Shown: piece after piece, positions 29,301 to 37,427 of the stretch
How positions within the stretch are numbered: position 1 is the stretch's first letter
How the letters are laid out: each line of letters starts with the position of its first letter
From: Planctomycetaceae bacterium
Lineage (GTDB): Bacteria > Planctomycetota > Planctomycetia > Planctomycetales > Planctomycetaceae
Direction: 5' to 3'
DNA length: 52,572 nucleotides
Assembly: GCA_015485495.1 (NCBI GenBank)
Contig: WFTL01000171.1
Span: 1-52,572 of the forward strand
The notes under the pieces: generated by a model
Databases searched by the model: none
Seen by the model: the letters and a program-made list of their open reading frames with translations, nothing else
Told to the model about the DNA's origin: nothing
Position numbers and translations under genes: made by a program

Positions 29301-29600
29301 GGCTGGCGGCATTTCGAAGGATTCGTACCGCACAGCCGAAATCAGCAGGCTGTCTTCCGGCCGGCCCGGAACAATGGCAGGCTCTTCCGATTCTCCGCCT
29401 TTCAGCATGGCGGCCCGCGAATCGAGACGCAGCATGGCTTTCTGGCTTTCCGCACCATGACACTCGAGGCAATGGCGGGCCAGCAGCGGACGAACATGCG
29501 TTTCGAAGAACCTGAGATGGTCCCTGCCGGCCGCGTCATCCGCGGACACAGCCGCCGGCAGCAGCAGGGCGGCGGAAAGAAGCAGCATTCGACCGTTCAT
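26325..29600 (-). CDS. Planctomycete cytochrome c (PSCyt1/PSCyt2) / DUF1549 / DUF1553 protein with inserted ConA-like domain
   Basis: A 1091-residue secreted protein. The signal peptide spans residues 1-20. PSCyt1 has a heme c motif C44LECH48 and the following WIELGAPWPG. PSCyt2/DUF1549 (about 155-360) includes LLASPRYGERWAQHWLD and a second CAECH motif in GIGCAECHDHKYDPI. DUF1553 runs from about 560, with TRVIVNRIWQHHFGRGIV and FRPRRLDAEQIRDAMLA. A beta-rich LamG/concanavalin-like segment (about 830-1060, EAIVCLDRLYPDASVSTLLSRW) lies before the final DUF1553 helix AVADFCHALFSSSEFLYLH, so it is inserted within the family's C-terminal region. The start overlaps the FecR gene stop by four bases. 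A periplasmic redox or carbohydrate-binding role is inferred. Confidence 0.95.
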   Translation of the reverse strand: MNGRMLLLSAALLLPAAVSADDAAGRDHLRFFETHVRPLLARHCLECHGAESQKAMLRLDSRAAMLKGGESEEPAIVPGRPEDSLLISAVRYESFEMPPAGPLPEKDIAVLVRWIELGAPWPGGDHAHIVRRDSDRITEEDRKWWAVQPVVDPDVPTAGEGWARNAVDRFIARKLQEAGLTPAREADRRELVRRAYFDLHGLPPTPEQIEAFVSDDRPDAWQRLVRRLLASPRYGERWAQHWLDVVRYAESDGYNEDAFRPDAAAFRDYVIRSLNDDKPYDQFVREHLAGDEIAPDDPDVFIGTAYLRHGVYEWNQRDVRMHWSLIINELTRVTGEAFLGIGIGCAECHDHKYDPILQKDYYGLQAFLSSVAWPTDRLLATPDEIAAYREQQRRWEDATRSIRDEMHSLAKDAFDSSRQAVIARFPDDIQAIYHRPESEKTTYEKQLSYLVHRQVQRAAARFDYVKALENHPEKLQRYQELQAELKTFDALKPRPLPKAFIGTDIGPDPAPTFLVTRTTKQEVEPSFLTLLGQKPVITPTSVSTGRRTALADWIASDDNPLSTRVIVNRIWQHHFGRGIVPTPNDFGTLGEPPSHPELLDWLTCRFLEGGWKLKPLHELIMNSATYQMTTRREPNDPGDTASWSGSRLPATVDPDNRLLWRFRPRRLDAEQIRDAMLAVSGELKHRAGGASVSGSEPFRSVYVKKLRNRPDEMLHGFDAPPGFESAPDRLSTTTPIQSLLLVNGSWSLERSRAFARRLLAGKPHLEEEDIRRAWQLAFGRDATDDEVDASLAFLRRHAGTIRIPAPEDRFPNETGLRPIEQHFGAVKNFDLGSRALWIQPGSRFERLHVQQTDEPGDQFTVEAIVCLDRLYPDASVSTLLSRWNGSTQTNGWSIGVTSTKSAFRPRNLIVQLVGRTFQDEPAYEVVASGLRIPLHRPVYIAAAISAATSRENPTSGSVTFCMQDLSDPNSRPQTATVETAVVSRIQNPALRIIAGGRDAAGHLWDGQLARLTVSRGVLPREQRLIGSESSKARRILDWTFRGDDGERPAPHAVWLRTVSADTRSAASAQTRAAVADFCHALFSSSEFLYLH

Positions 29601-31399
29601 TCGGGTTTCCTTCGGAGATGATCGCGCGCCGGCCGGCCCTTCTCGGCCACGGGCCGGGCACGTCCGGCATGTCCGTCAGCCGGAAGTCCGGCGATGAAAA
29701 CCGGATCAACGAAATGTTCGTCGTCGAGTGCATCCTGGAAGAACAGTCCGTCGGCCGTTTCACCGTCGGCGAATCCCAGATCCGACAGATCGATGCCCAC
29801 GGCCAGTGCACGATACCGCAGTTTCTGAACCCGTCGATCGGCAGCGCCGGTTTTCAGTGCTTCAGTCGACAAAGGCGATTCCGTGAAGAAAAACAGATCG
29901 AATTCGGGCAGCGGCAGAGCTTCCGGTGAATCCATCGTGATGTCGTAACGGCGAACTGTCCGCGAACGTCGGTCCTCACCGAATTCCAGCGGGCTGACAT
30001 GAAACGGGTCACCATCCGGAGGATTGATGACCGTCTGGAGTTCGAAGAACACCACGTCCGGGCCGGGCCGATTCACAACGGGATGATGAAATTCAATCGC
30101 CAGACCGAGCGTCAGATCGGCGTCGTCGACGCCGGTCAGAAGAGGAGGCCCGCGCAGCGGGTCGACCGAACCTCCCGGGTTCAGCAGGCCTGTGTGCAGC
30201 AGCCTGTCCGATTCCAGCACAGCCAGCCGGTCTCCGGAACAGCCAGGAGGAACGGCGACATTGGCGTGACTTTTTCCCGCACGAAAGAAACTCACTTTGA
30301 TTCCCGTCAGATCCCGGACCGGAATCGTCTGCATGCGGCCGCCGCGCTGGACTGTCACAGACTGCAGTTCGGCAGCCAGTCCGTCGTCCGTGGTCCGGAC
30401 ATCATACCGGACGACCCGATCGGGCAGCGTGCGGCGAAAACGGCCTGGGCGAAAATCCAGAACCTGCGGATCCGTGGTCACATCGCCGCTGAAGCGTCGG
30501 GCCTGCTGTGCTGCCAGGCGAATGGATCGAGTCGATTCATGGCCGGTCGGTCGGACTTCGGCAAGCCCTTCGAGAACCTGAACGTCCGTCTCCCCCACTT
30601 CACTGACGGACACCGAAAAACGTGTTCCCAGGTCCGTGATTTCCGTCTGGGGCGTTTCGATCTGAAATCCTTCTGCTCCCGGCGGGGCATGCACGCTGCA
30701 CGTTCCGGCGTTCAAAAGCAGCCGATCACGACCGGTGATGGTCATCACGCCGGGGGCTTCCAGAATCACTTCCGCGCCGTCCGGGAAACGCAGTTCGACG
30801 GTCCCGGAAATCAGCGCGTATTCATGTCCGAATTTCATGCTTCCTCCCGCAGGGGGGAGGAACTCACCAAACAGCCTGGCTCCCGCAGCCTGAACCAGAA
30901 TGACCGAATCTGCTTCACCGTCGATCTTTTCCGGGCGTTCCGCAGGCTGAGAATCGGGGAATGGGAATGCGGTGCTGCTGTCCCGGGAAACAGAATCTCC
31001 TGGACGCTGAAAAAGTGCCAGAAGAGCGATCAGGAACAGGCCGGCAGCGACCGTCGTGGCCCCGACGGCGATGTGCCGCCGGCCGGCCTGAGCGTGATGC
31101 CGCCGGCCCGGTTCGTCGGGACGCCGTGTCCTCGCTCCGTTCGCGTTCATCCGAACCCGGCGATTCTCTGAACCGACAGCAGCAGGTTCCGCCTGCACGG
31201 ATCCCCCGGCAGATGACTGCGCCGATGTGAGAATCTGAAGTCCGACGTGCAGATCCATGAATTCGAAATAGGCGTCCTGTGCTTCGGGATGATCGATCAG
31301 AAGCCTCTGCAGTTCACTGTGCTGTTTCGCCGAGATGGTCTCATTGGCAAGCTGTTCCAGCAGGTGACGCAGTCTGTCGGCGGGACGATGTTCGTTCAT
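29597..31399 (-). CDS. FecR-like membrane protein, putative anti-sigma regulator
   Basis: 600 residues. The N-terminal cytoplasmic segment (1-60, LEQLANETISAKQHSELQRLL...) resembles anti-sigma domains of planctomycete FecR proteins. One membrane helix spans about 110-130 (IAVGATTVAAGLFLIALLALF). A periplasmic FecR domain (about 165-300) shows the hallmark series GGSMKFGHEYALISGTVELRF, VHAPPGAEGFQIETPQTEITDLGTRFSVSV and VLEGLAEV. Residues about 330-585 form a beta-rich region with no family I can name, ending in an Arg-rich tail. Start and stop both overlap neighbours by four bases (sigma factor upstream, DUF1549 protein downstream). It probably senses something in the periplasm and controls the adjacent ECF sigma factor. 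Confidence 0.9.
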   Translation of the reverse strand: MNEHRPADRLRHLLEQLANETISAKQHSELQRLLIDHPEAQDAYFEFMDLHVGLQILTSAQSSAGGSVQAEPAAVGSENRRVRMNANGARTRRPDEPGRRHHAQAGRRHIAVGATTVAAGLFLIALLALFQRPGDSVSRDSSTAFPFPDSQPAERPEKIDGEADSVILVQAAGARLFGEFLPPAGGSMKFGHEYALISGTVELRFPDGAEVILEAPGVMTITGRDRLLLNAGTCSVHAPPGAEGFQIETPQTEITDLGTRFSVSVSEVGETDVQVLEGLAEVRPTGHESTRSIRLAAQQARRFSGDVTTDPQVLDFRPGRFRRTLPDRVVRYDVRTTDDGLAAELQSVTVQRGGRMQTIPVRDLTGIKVSFFRAGKSHANVAVPPGCSGDRLAVLESDRLLHTGLLNPGGSVDPLRGPPLLTGVDDADLTLGLAIEFHHPVVNRPGPDVVFFELQTVINPPDGDPFHVSPLEFGEDRRSRTVRRYDITMDSPEALPLPEFDLFFFTESPLSTEALKTGAADRRVQKLRYRALAVGIDLSDLGFADGETADGLFFQDALDDEHFVDPVFIAGLPADGHAGRARPVAEKGRPARDHLRRKPE

Positions 31400-31938
31400 G
31401 CCGGTTCTCCCTCAGCGGAAAGCCTTCTTTGCACGCACTCCTGCAGCCGGCGCCGAAGAAGACTCAGCCGATTGTAAAGTGTCTGGACAGACCGTCCGGA
31501 GGATCTGGCGAATTCCGACAGAGCTGCGGAATCGGCATACGCGGCATGGACCAGCTCGCGATCTTCGGCTTTCAGGCCGTCCAGACAGTCCCGCAGCGCA
31601 TCGAGCCGCTGATCAGCAACCACAGGAGATTTGAGTCTCCGTTCAGCAAGCTGCTCGATCAGTTCGTCACCGAACTGCAGCCGGTCCCGCTCCGCCACAC
31701 GCAGAAAGTTGCGGACTTCATAGAAGGCAACGCCGCACGCCCAGGAAAGAAACTCACGCTGAATGTCGAACTCACGGAATTTTCGCCACAGCACGATGCT
31801 GCATCGCTGGAAAACATCTTCCGCATCGGCCCGGTGCGGAAGAAGCGACTGGACATAGCCCAGAATGTGATGACGGTTCTGCGCAAAAAGACGCAGGAAC
31901 ACTTCATAGCGATCATCGTTCTCACCGGATTCCGTCAT
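31396..31938 (-). CDS. ECF RNA polymerase sigma factor (planctomycete/verrucomicrobial type)
   Basis: A 180-residue sigma-70 family protein. Region 2 (about 12-80) contains HILGYVQSLLPHRADAEDVFQRCSIVLWRKF, binding the -10 element and core polymerase. Region 4 (about 115-172) contains LKAEDRELVHAAY and the helix-turn-helix SGRSVQTLYNRLSLLRRRL. It belongs to the ECF groups found upstream of FecR and DUF1549/DUF1501 genes in Rhodopirellula-like bacteria. It is first in a four-gene operon, and its stop overlaps the FecR start (ATGA). It likely directs transcription of its own operon under FecR control. No promoter could be assigned with confidence upstream. Confidence 0.94.
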   Translation of the reverse strand: MTESGENDDRYEVFLRLFAQNRHHILGYVQSLLPHRADAEDVFQRCSIVLWRKFREFDIQREFLSWACGVAFYEVRNFLRVAERDRLQFGDELIEQLAERRLKSPVVADQRLDALRDCLDGLKAEDRELVHAAYADSAALSEFARSSGRSVQTLYNRLSLLRRRLQECVQRRLSAEGEPA

Positions 31939-32222
31939 CGCGCCCCATCAGCATGCTCAGACCTCCCGCCACAGCGATTGCTCCTGTCAGCAGTCGTACG
32001 CCGAACCCGCGATCCTACCGGTCGATCTCGAAAAATTCCGGATCCTCGCCTGCACGGCTTTTCCTGCACCGAATGGCCGGAGTGGTCTGCCTGAGGGCCG
32101 GACCTGAGTCACGAAGCCACAGATCGGAACAGAAAACGGGCCCGGGACATCGTTTTGCAGAATCAGACACAACGGCCGTCGGGACCCGGCGGGGAATCCC
32201 GTCCGGTGGAAATGCACAATGT

Positions 32223-33029
32223 TCATTTCCGGAGCCGGTCCGATCTGTGCCGGAATCGGGACCTGATAGCGGGTTCCTGTTCCTGCCGAATCCGTGCGGC
32301 GGTGCGGAACACGCGTCCGGCAGACACGCCGGGAATCCGGCGCGATGAAGTCTGCGTCCGGACTTCATCAGCAGGAGCCGCTGCCGCCCCGGCAGGCACT
32401 TCCACCCAGAACCAACCTCGCAGATCTCCTTCCCGGAATCCGGTGGCCCGGTCATTGGGATAGTGCAGGTCAAGTGCTGCCCGCACGTCGTCTCGAAGCG
32501 AATCGCGGTCTCCGTGGCACACGGTGCACTTCTGTTTCAGCCGGATGGGCAGCAGCGCTCCCAGGGTGTCATCGGGCAGTGCCACGAACGTTGGTTCGTC
32601 CACTTTTGCAGCGACGAACGGGGCGACCCATTCCGGTCCGGCGTTGGTCGAATTCCGCAGCTTGAACGACGTGCGACCGATCTCGACGCCAAACTCCCGT
32701 TCAATCTGTTCCCCGATTGCCGGGGCATCCGTCCGGCACACGGAAATGGCCTGTGCCGGGCCGTCCGATTCGATGACGGACATCAGCCGGCCGGACAGCT
32801 TTTCGAACATGGCGTCCCGGGCCGCCAGCGCCACACGCTTCTGCTGCTGCTGAGACGCCGACAGTGTGTCCAGCACCACCGGCATCCTGGTTCCGGATGA
32901 TTCGGACGGCCGGGCCGAGGCATGCGATTCGGACGGCCGCGGCGGTTCTGAATCGCGGCATCCGCAGGACGCTGCGGTCAGAACCAGAAGGACAAGGGCA
33001 GTTGTGACACGAGACATCGCAGTTTTCAT
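32223..33029 (-). CDS. c-type heme DUF3365 (Tll0287-like) exported protein
   Basis: 268 residues from ATG 33029. A hydrophobic export signal (residues 5-20) ends at cysteines (TAASCGC), possibly a lipoprotein though the lipobox is imperfect. A Ser/Pro/Arg-rich linker (25-50) follows, then a DUF3365 domain (about 58-212) with a single heme c attachment motif C168TVCH172 near its end. Conserved-looking features are CRTDAPAIG and RNSTNAGPEW. DUF3365 proteins are periplasmic monoheme sensors or redox proteins. The last about 55 residues (after WFWVEVP) are an Ala/Arg-rich tail outside the domain. The neighbouring sulfide:quinone-reductase-like gene is upstream on the same strand, 178 bases away, so a redox partnership is possible but unproven. 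Confidence 0.85.
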   Translation of the reverse strand: MKTAMSRVTTALVLLVLTAASCGCRDSEPPRPSESHASARPSESSGTRMPVVLDTLSASQQQQKRVALAARDAMFEKLSGRLMSVIESDGPAQAISVCRTDAPAIGEQIEREFGVEIGRTSFKLRNSTNAGPEWVAPFVAAKVDEPTFVALPDDTLGALLPIRLKQKCTVCHGDRDSLRDDVRAALDLHYPNDRATGFREGDLRGWFWVEVPAGAAAAPADEVRTQTSSRRIPGVSAGRVFRTAARIRQEQEPAIRSRFRHRSDRLRK

Positions 33030-33207
33030 GGGCAGATCGGAACGGAATGGCCCCGGAGCACCGTACAACGTGCACGGTGGACAGGTTACGGGGCGCAGGA
33101 TCAGCTTCGGTCTTCATCGCATCCGACAGCGCAGCAAGGCTTCCTGGAATCCCGCGTGAAACGCTGCATTCATGATAGACGCTGCGGTGTGACCGATGCG
33201 AGCGGCA

Positions 33208-34470
33208 TCAGTCCGCGAGGACGCGGGACATCACTTTCAGTCCCAGATCCATGGCGTCCCAGGCGAATCCGGCGTGGAAGGGCTTGCCGTGACCGAATCT
33301 CCAGGGCAGATAGATTCCCAGCGTCGCCTTGCCCAGACGCCACAGGGGGGACACACCGACTTTGTAGTGTTCGGTGTCGTCCACGTCGACGGCGATCGGT
33401 TTCTCCGGATCACCGGTTTCTTTGAGAGGCACCTGGGCGAAGGTCGCTTTATTCAGCTCTTCCATGACACACATGCTCATCGGTTCGAACCGGATGTCCG
33501 GTCTGCTTTCCAGCACCTCGGCGGCGATGTGGTCGCCCACCGCATCGCCCTGAAGCAGAGCCAGAAAGGCCTGCTTGATCGGGAAATCGGCCGCATCACC
33601 GGCAGCGAAAATGCGATCCTGACCACACACACGGCGGCTGTCGCCTTCCACGGAAATGAACCCCCGGCTGTCGGTCGGCAGGTGCTCGAACGCCGTCGAA
33701 GCCACATAGGGCGGGAAACAGACCAGGACGTCGTACGGCAGATCCTCGCCGTTCTGAAACACAACACGCTCCGGTTCGACGCCCGTCACCACGAATCCTT
33801 TGTGGCCTTCGATGTTCCGTTCACGAAATTCATCGGTGACCACGGTGTTCAGCCGCGGACCGAACGCTTCGATATACGATTCCTCTTTGGTCGCATACAC
33901 GAGATCGACGGATTCCCGGCAGCCGTGGCGCCGCAGATGCGTATCCAGCATCAGCACCATTTCATACAGCGGCCCCGAACACCGGTTGTTCGGAGGCACC
34001 AGGAACAGAAACCGGGTGCGACTGCCGTCTTTCGCCCGCTGGATCGCCCATTCGATCCGTTCTCTCAGCCGCAGCATTTCATCGGGTGTCCAGATGGTCA
34101 CGGCGTGGTCTTCAAGTCCCGGAATCTCCCGGGATCGCATCTTCGCGCCGGTGGCAACCACCAGATAGTCATACTGCAGCGAGCCGTCCGTGGTCACCAC
34201 TTCGTTGTTGTCCGGATCGATGTTCTGCACCTTCGCGGAGGTGAACCGGATCGACTGTTTTCTCAGAGGACGGGCCAGGTCGATCTGAAGCTTTTCGGGG
34301 GACTCACCAAAGGGAATGTAGATGGTGTTCGGCTTGAACAGAAACTTCGGTTCATCGCTGACCAGTGTCAGATCCGCTCGATCGCCCAGTTTGTACTTCA
34401 GGTAGAACAGGGATTCGAGACCGGCGAAGCCACCACCCAGAACAGCAATTCGCGGTTTGGCACTCATCAT
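33208..34470 (-). CDS. Sulfide:quinone reductase-like FAD-dependent oxidoreductase
   Basis: A 420-residue pyridine-nucleotide-disulfide-family flavoprotein of the SQR/FCSD branch. The FAD-binding Rossmann motif is LGGGFAGLES (11-20). YDYLVVATGA (100-109) precedes the second dinucleotide region, and FAAGDAADFP (288-296) contacts the flavin. Cys164 (NRCSGPLYE) and Cys334 (PMSMCVMEE) sit where SQRs keep the catalytic cysteines. The C-terminus (WRLGKATLGIYLPWRFGHG...MSRVLAD) is amphipathic, as in membrane-associated SQRs. It is expected to oxidise sulfide and reduce quinone at the membrane. Tandem ATGs at 34470 and 34467 follow GAAGGAG; the second has the better spacing. The gene lies between a heme protein and a metal transporter. 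Confidence 0.87.
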   Translation of the reverse strand: MMSAKPRIAVLGGGFAGLESLFYLKYKLGDRADLTLVSDEPKFLFKPNTIYIPFGESPEKLQIDLARPLRKQSIRFTSAKVQNIDPDNNEVVTTDGSLQYDYLVVATGAKMRSREIPGLEDHAVTIWTPDEMLRLRERIEWAIQRAKDGSRTRFLFLVPPNNRCSGPLYEMVLMLDTHLRRHGCRESVDLVYATKEESYIEAFGPRLNTVVTDEFRERNIEGHKGFVVTGVEPERVVFQNGEDLPYDVLVCFPPYVASTAFEHLPTDSRGFISVEGDSRRVCGQDRIFAAGDAADFPIKQAFLALLQGDAVGDHIAAEVLESRPDIRFEPMSMCVMEELNKATFAQVPLKETGDPEKPIAVDVDDTEHYKVGVSPLWRLGKATLGIYLPWRFGHGKPFHAGFAWDAMDLGLKVMSRVLAD

Positions 34471-34765
34471 GTTCTCCTTCTTTGACTGCTGTCGAATCTT
34501 TGAAAATTCATCTCATGTCCGAATGCTCAGGAACGTTCATCAGTCGGTGGCTGTGCTGCTGCGTCACGGATCAGCCGCGATGCCAGGTTTCTGTGTGCAC
34601 TGCCGCACATTGCTCGTTCCTGCCTGTCCCGGTTCCGTCCGTCTCCTGCCCCGGCATGCCGGTATATGTCCGAACGTCCGTGCGATTCGACGTGGTTGCC
34701 GCAGAAGGCTTCAGAACATTCAGGCAGGCCGGCATCCGGACGGAACAATGCTTCTGCTGTTTGTG

Positions 34766-35458
34766 CTATGCAACCGACATGCCGAACAGCCGGCCGACGG
34801 CAGCCGTCGCTGCCATTGCCAGAGCCCCCCAGGCGGTGACGCGGACGACCGCTGTCATGATTCGGGAACCACCGGCCCGGGCGGACACGGCTCCCAGAAG
34901 AGCCAGGCCTGCCAGCGAGGTGGTCATGGTGGAGGCAACAAACAGGGAGCGAGGAACGAACAGGATGGCCAGCAGCGGCAGCGCTGCGCCGACGGCGAAT
35001 GTTGCGGCGGAAGCGAGTGCCGCCTGAACGGGCCGGGCGCGGGTGATTTCGGAGATGCCCAGTTCGTCACGCGCATGGGCTCCCAGAGCATCTTTTTCCA
35101 TCAGTTGTGCGGCGACCTGATCGGCCAGGCCCGGGTCGAGTCCCCGGCCGACATAGATCGACGAAAGTTCCGCGTGTTCGAAATCGGGGTCTCTGGCGAG
35201 TTCCCGGCGTTCCCGTTCGAGGTCCGACTGTTCGCTGTCCGACTGTGAGCTGACAGAAACGTATTCTCCGGCGGCCATCGACATCGCTCCGGCCACCAGA
35301 CCGGCCACTCCTGCCAGCAGAACCTCCGTTCGTCCGGTATCGGCGGAAGCGACTCCGGCCACGAGACTGGCGGTGGACACGATGCCGTCGTTGGCTCCCA
35401 GGACCGCCGCCCTCAGCCATCCGGTCCGGTTGACGAAATGGTTTTCCCGATGATTCAT
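34766..35458 (-). CDS. VIT1/CCC1 family iron/manganese transporter
   Basis: A 230-residue membrane protein. The N-terminal helix holds the family signature (AAVLGANDGIVSTASLVAGVA, residues 17-37). Helix 2 holds GAMSMAAGEYVSVSSQSD, with the conserved Met/Glu ion-path residues. A hydrophilic Glu-rich metal-binding domain follows (about 72-140, including SEQSDLERERREL). Three more helices (about 145-225) complete the five-helix fold. Family members move Fe2+ or Mn2+ out of the cytosol, typically in exchange for protons. ATG 35458 is immediately preceded by GGGAGG, closer than ideal. It ends 295 bases before the SQR-like gene, and 26 bases separate it from the protease gene, which lies upstream in transcription. 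Confidence 0.92.
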   Translation of the reverse strand: MNHRENHFVNRTGWLRAAVLGANDGIVSTASLVAGVASADTGRTEVLLAGVAGLVAGAMSMAAGEYVSVSSQSDSEQSDLERERRELARDPDFEHAELSSIYVGRGLDPGLADQVAAQLMEKDALGAHARDELGISEITRARPVQAALASAATFAVGAALPLLAILFVPRSLFVASTMTTSLAGLALLGAVSARAGGSRIMTAVVRVTAWGALAMAATAAVGRLFGMSVA

Positions 35459-35484
35459 GCCTCCCGGACCTGCGTGCTGCGACG

Positions 35485-36321
35485 CTATCGGCGAGCGGTA
35501 TGGGAATCGCCGCCGTGTTTCGGAATCGGCAGATATTCCACGGTCGACTGGTGCCGCACCGGCTGCGGATACAGCGTCATCAGTTTCATGAATTCCTCGG
35601 GCATGTCATCACTGACACACAGCCCGAATTCCTTTGCATCGTCGAATGTGATGGCATGGTCATGGGTCCATCGCCCTTCACTCAGCATGGCAGCCAGCTC
35701 GTCCGCCCGATCCGGATTGCATTTGTCTTTCAGCAGTTCCTGGGCCGTCGATCGAACCTGCGCGATGGCCTTTTCCGCCTGGTCGGCCAGAATCAGTGTC
35801 TGATCGTCGATTTCATCGACGGATTTCTGAGCCACCACCCGCAGGATCGAAGCAGCCGGGTACTGGCCGAGCTGCGGGTCCACCGGTCCCAGCACAGCAT
35901 GGGGGCTCATGATAATCTGATCGGCGGCCAGGGCGATCAGCGTTCCTCCGGACATGGCATAGTGCGGAACGAACACGGTGACTTTACCCGGGTGCTTATG
36001 GATGGCCCGGGCGATCTGAGTGGCGGCCAGAACGAGTCCTCCGGGAGTGTGCAGAACCAGATCCACGGGAACTTCCGGATCGGTCATGTCGATGGCCCGC
36101 AGCACTTCTTCGCTGTCGTTGATGTCGATGTATTTCATCAGCGGAAAGCCCAGCAGACTCATGGTTTCCTGCCGGTGCGCCAGCAGGATCACACGGGAAC
36201 CTCGCTGATTTTCAATCTTCGCGATCAGGCGCGTGCGCGCGCCGTCGAGCAGCTTGCGACTGAAGATCGGCTGCAGCATCGAAAAAATGAAAAACAGCCA
36301 GATCAGACTTCCCGCGTCCAT
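35485..36321 (-). CDS. SDH family Clp-fold serine protease, membrane-anchored
   Basis: A 278-residue protein of the ClpP/SppA superfamily, SDH (Ser-Asp-His) subgroup. An N-terminal membrane anchor (SLIWLFFIFSMLQPIF, 5-20) is followed by an oxyanion loop HTPGG (91-95), the nucleophile Ser124 in YAMSGGT and Asp148 in LGPVDPQLG. GRWTHDHAITFDDAKEFGL near 215-235 supplies a candidate His. Homologues are archaeal/bacterial membrane peptidases related to signal peptide peptidase A. It probably degrades membrane-embedded peptides from the cytoplasmic side. The ATG at 36321 follows a GGGG-rich stretch. It is followed closely by the VIT1-like gene and may be co-transcribed with it. Confidence 0.9.
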   Translation of the reverse strand: MDAGSLIWLFFIFSMLQPIFSRKLLDGARTRLIAKIENQRGSRVILLAHRQETMSLLGFPLMKYIDINDSEEVLRAIDMTDPEVPVDLVLHTPGGLVLAATQIARAIHKHPGKVTVFVPHYAMSGGTLIALAADQIIMSPHAVLGPVDPQLGQYPAASILRVVAQKSVDEIDDQTLILADQAEKAIAQVRSTAQELLKDKCNPDRADELAAMLSEGRWTHDHAITFDDAKEFGLCVSDDMPEEFMKLMTLYPQPVRHQSTVEYLPIPKHGGDSHTARR

Positions 36322-36522
36322 CCCCTGCCCCTCTCATCCGCGTCATTCTGCCGGGATCTCCGGCCGATTCAGACCGCATCGTCTCAGGAGGTCCCCCGGC
36401 CACTCACTTCATATACGGCTTTGCAGATCATCCTGTTTCAGATCCAGCGAAAGTCTATGGTCCGGGCGAAACGTCATAAAGCGGTCCGGACGAAAACATT
36501 CGCAGAACGGGCGAACGGAGAT

Positions 36523-37191
36523 CTACGAAGCGGGTGTCCGGGCGGTGACGGCGGCAACCGGCAGGGTCCAGATTTCCAGGCGTTCTTCCTGCACACTGCA
36601 GAATCCGGCTGACCGAATGACTTCGGCTGCATCGATCGGTCGGCAGTCGATGATGTGGGGAAAATGCCGATGCAGCCATTTGTACGTTTTTTCCAGCAGA
36701 GAATCGTGTTCGCCTTCCTGAACGGTGGCCATGGAAACCACGGACAGCCGGCCCTGAGGGCGCAGGACCCGGAACGTCTCGCTGAGCACCTCCTTCATTT
36801 CGGCTTCAGGAAACAGTTCCAGCACAAAGCTCATGAACACCCCGTCGAACTGGTCATCCGGCCAGGGCAGCGGCGGAACAGAACCGGTTCGGATCGTCAC
36901 GCGATCGGCCAGGCCGGCCTCGGCCAGACGTTTCGACGCCACCTCGTGCATCCCTGACGAAACGTCGATTCCATCGATGTGCCCTTCCGGTCCTGCCGCC
37001 TCAGCCAGATCCACCAGGGCCCGTCCGGTCCCGTACCCGATTTCCAGAATCCGTTCTCCGGGCTGCACGTGCAGCAGTTGCAGCCCTTTGTCCCGGGCCG
37101 CGTGTTCTCCGGCATCGGCGATCAGATCGTACACCGAACTGATCCGGTCGTAGAACGTCCGGGTATCGCTGTGGGAAGCAGACGGATCCAT
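36523..37191 (-). CDS. Class I SAM-dependent methyltransferase
   Basis: About 222 residues with the UbiE/COQ5-like Rossmann methyltransferase layout. Motif I is RILEIGYGTGRALVDLAEA (SAM-binding Gly loop, about 49-67), the acidic residue ending strand 2 is in HIDGIDVSSGM, motif II is in PWPDDQFDGVFMSFVLELFP, and motif III is in RVLRPQGRLSVVSM. FYDRISSVYDLIADAGEHAARDKGL at the N-terminus is typical of the methyltransferase 11 group. The substrate is unknown. ATG 37191 begins MDPSASHSD; the frame extends to a TTG at 37260 with a purine-rich upstream, so the start is uncertain. It is divergent from the cardiolipin synthase gene. Confidence 0.88.
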   Translation of the reverse strand: MDPSASHSDTRTFYDRISSVYDLIADAGEHAARDKGLQLLHVQPGERILEIGYGTGRALVDLAEAAGPEGHIDGIDVSSGMHEVASKRLAEAGLADRVTIRTGSVPPLPWPDDQFDGVFMSFVLELFPEAEMKEVLSETFRVLRPQGRLSVVSMATVQEGEHDSLLEKTYKWLHRHFPHIIDCRPIDAAEVIRSAGFCSVQEERLEIWTLPVAAVTARTPAS

Positions 37192-37427
37192 GCCCGTCAG
37201 TGTGGCAGCCGTCACCTGTTCTGTCACGTCCGTCTGTGGCCGGAACGGAAAAACCGGCAATCTCCTCCGCTGACGCCAAAAGCCGATTGGAACCGCTTCG
37301 GAAGGAAGGCGTCTGCACGGGATCGGCAGACGCGTCGATTGAATGGCCGTCTGTCATTCCGGATCATGTGCAGGCACCTTTCGCCTGCTGCGTACTCGGG
37401 ACGCACCTTCGTATCGGCCGATCGACC

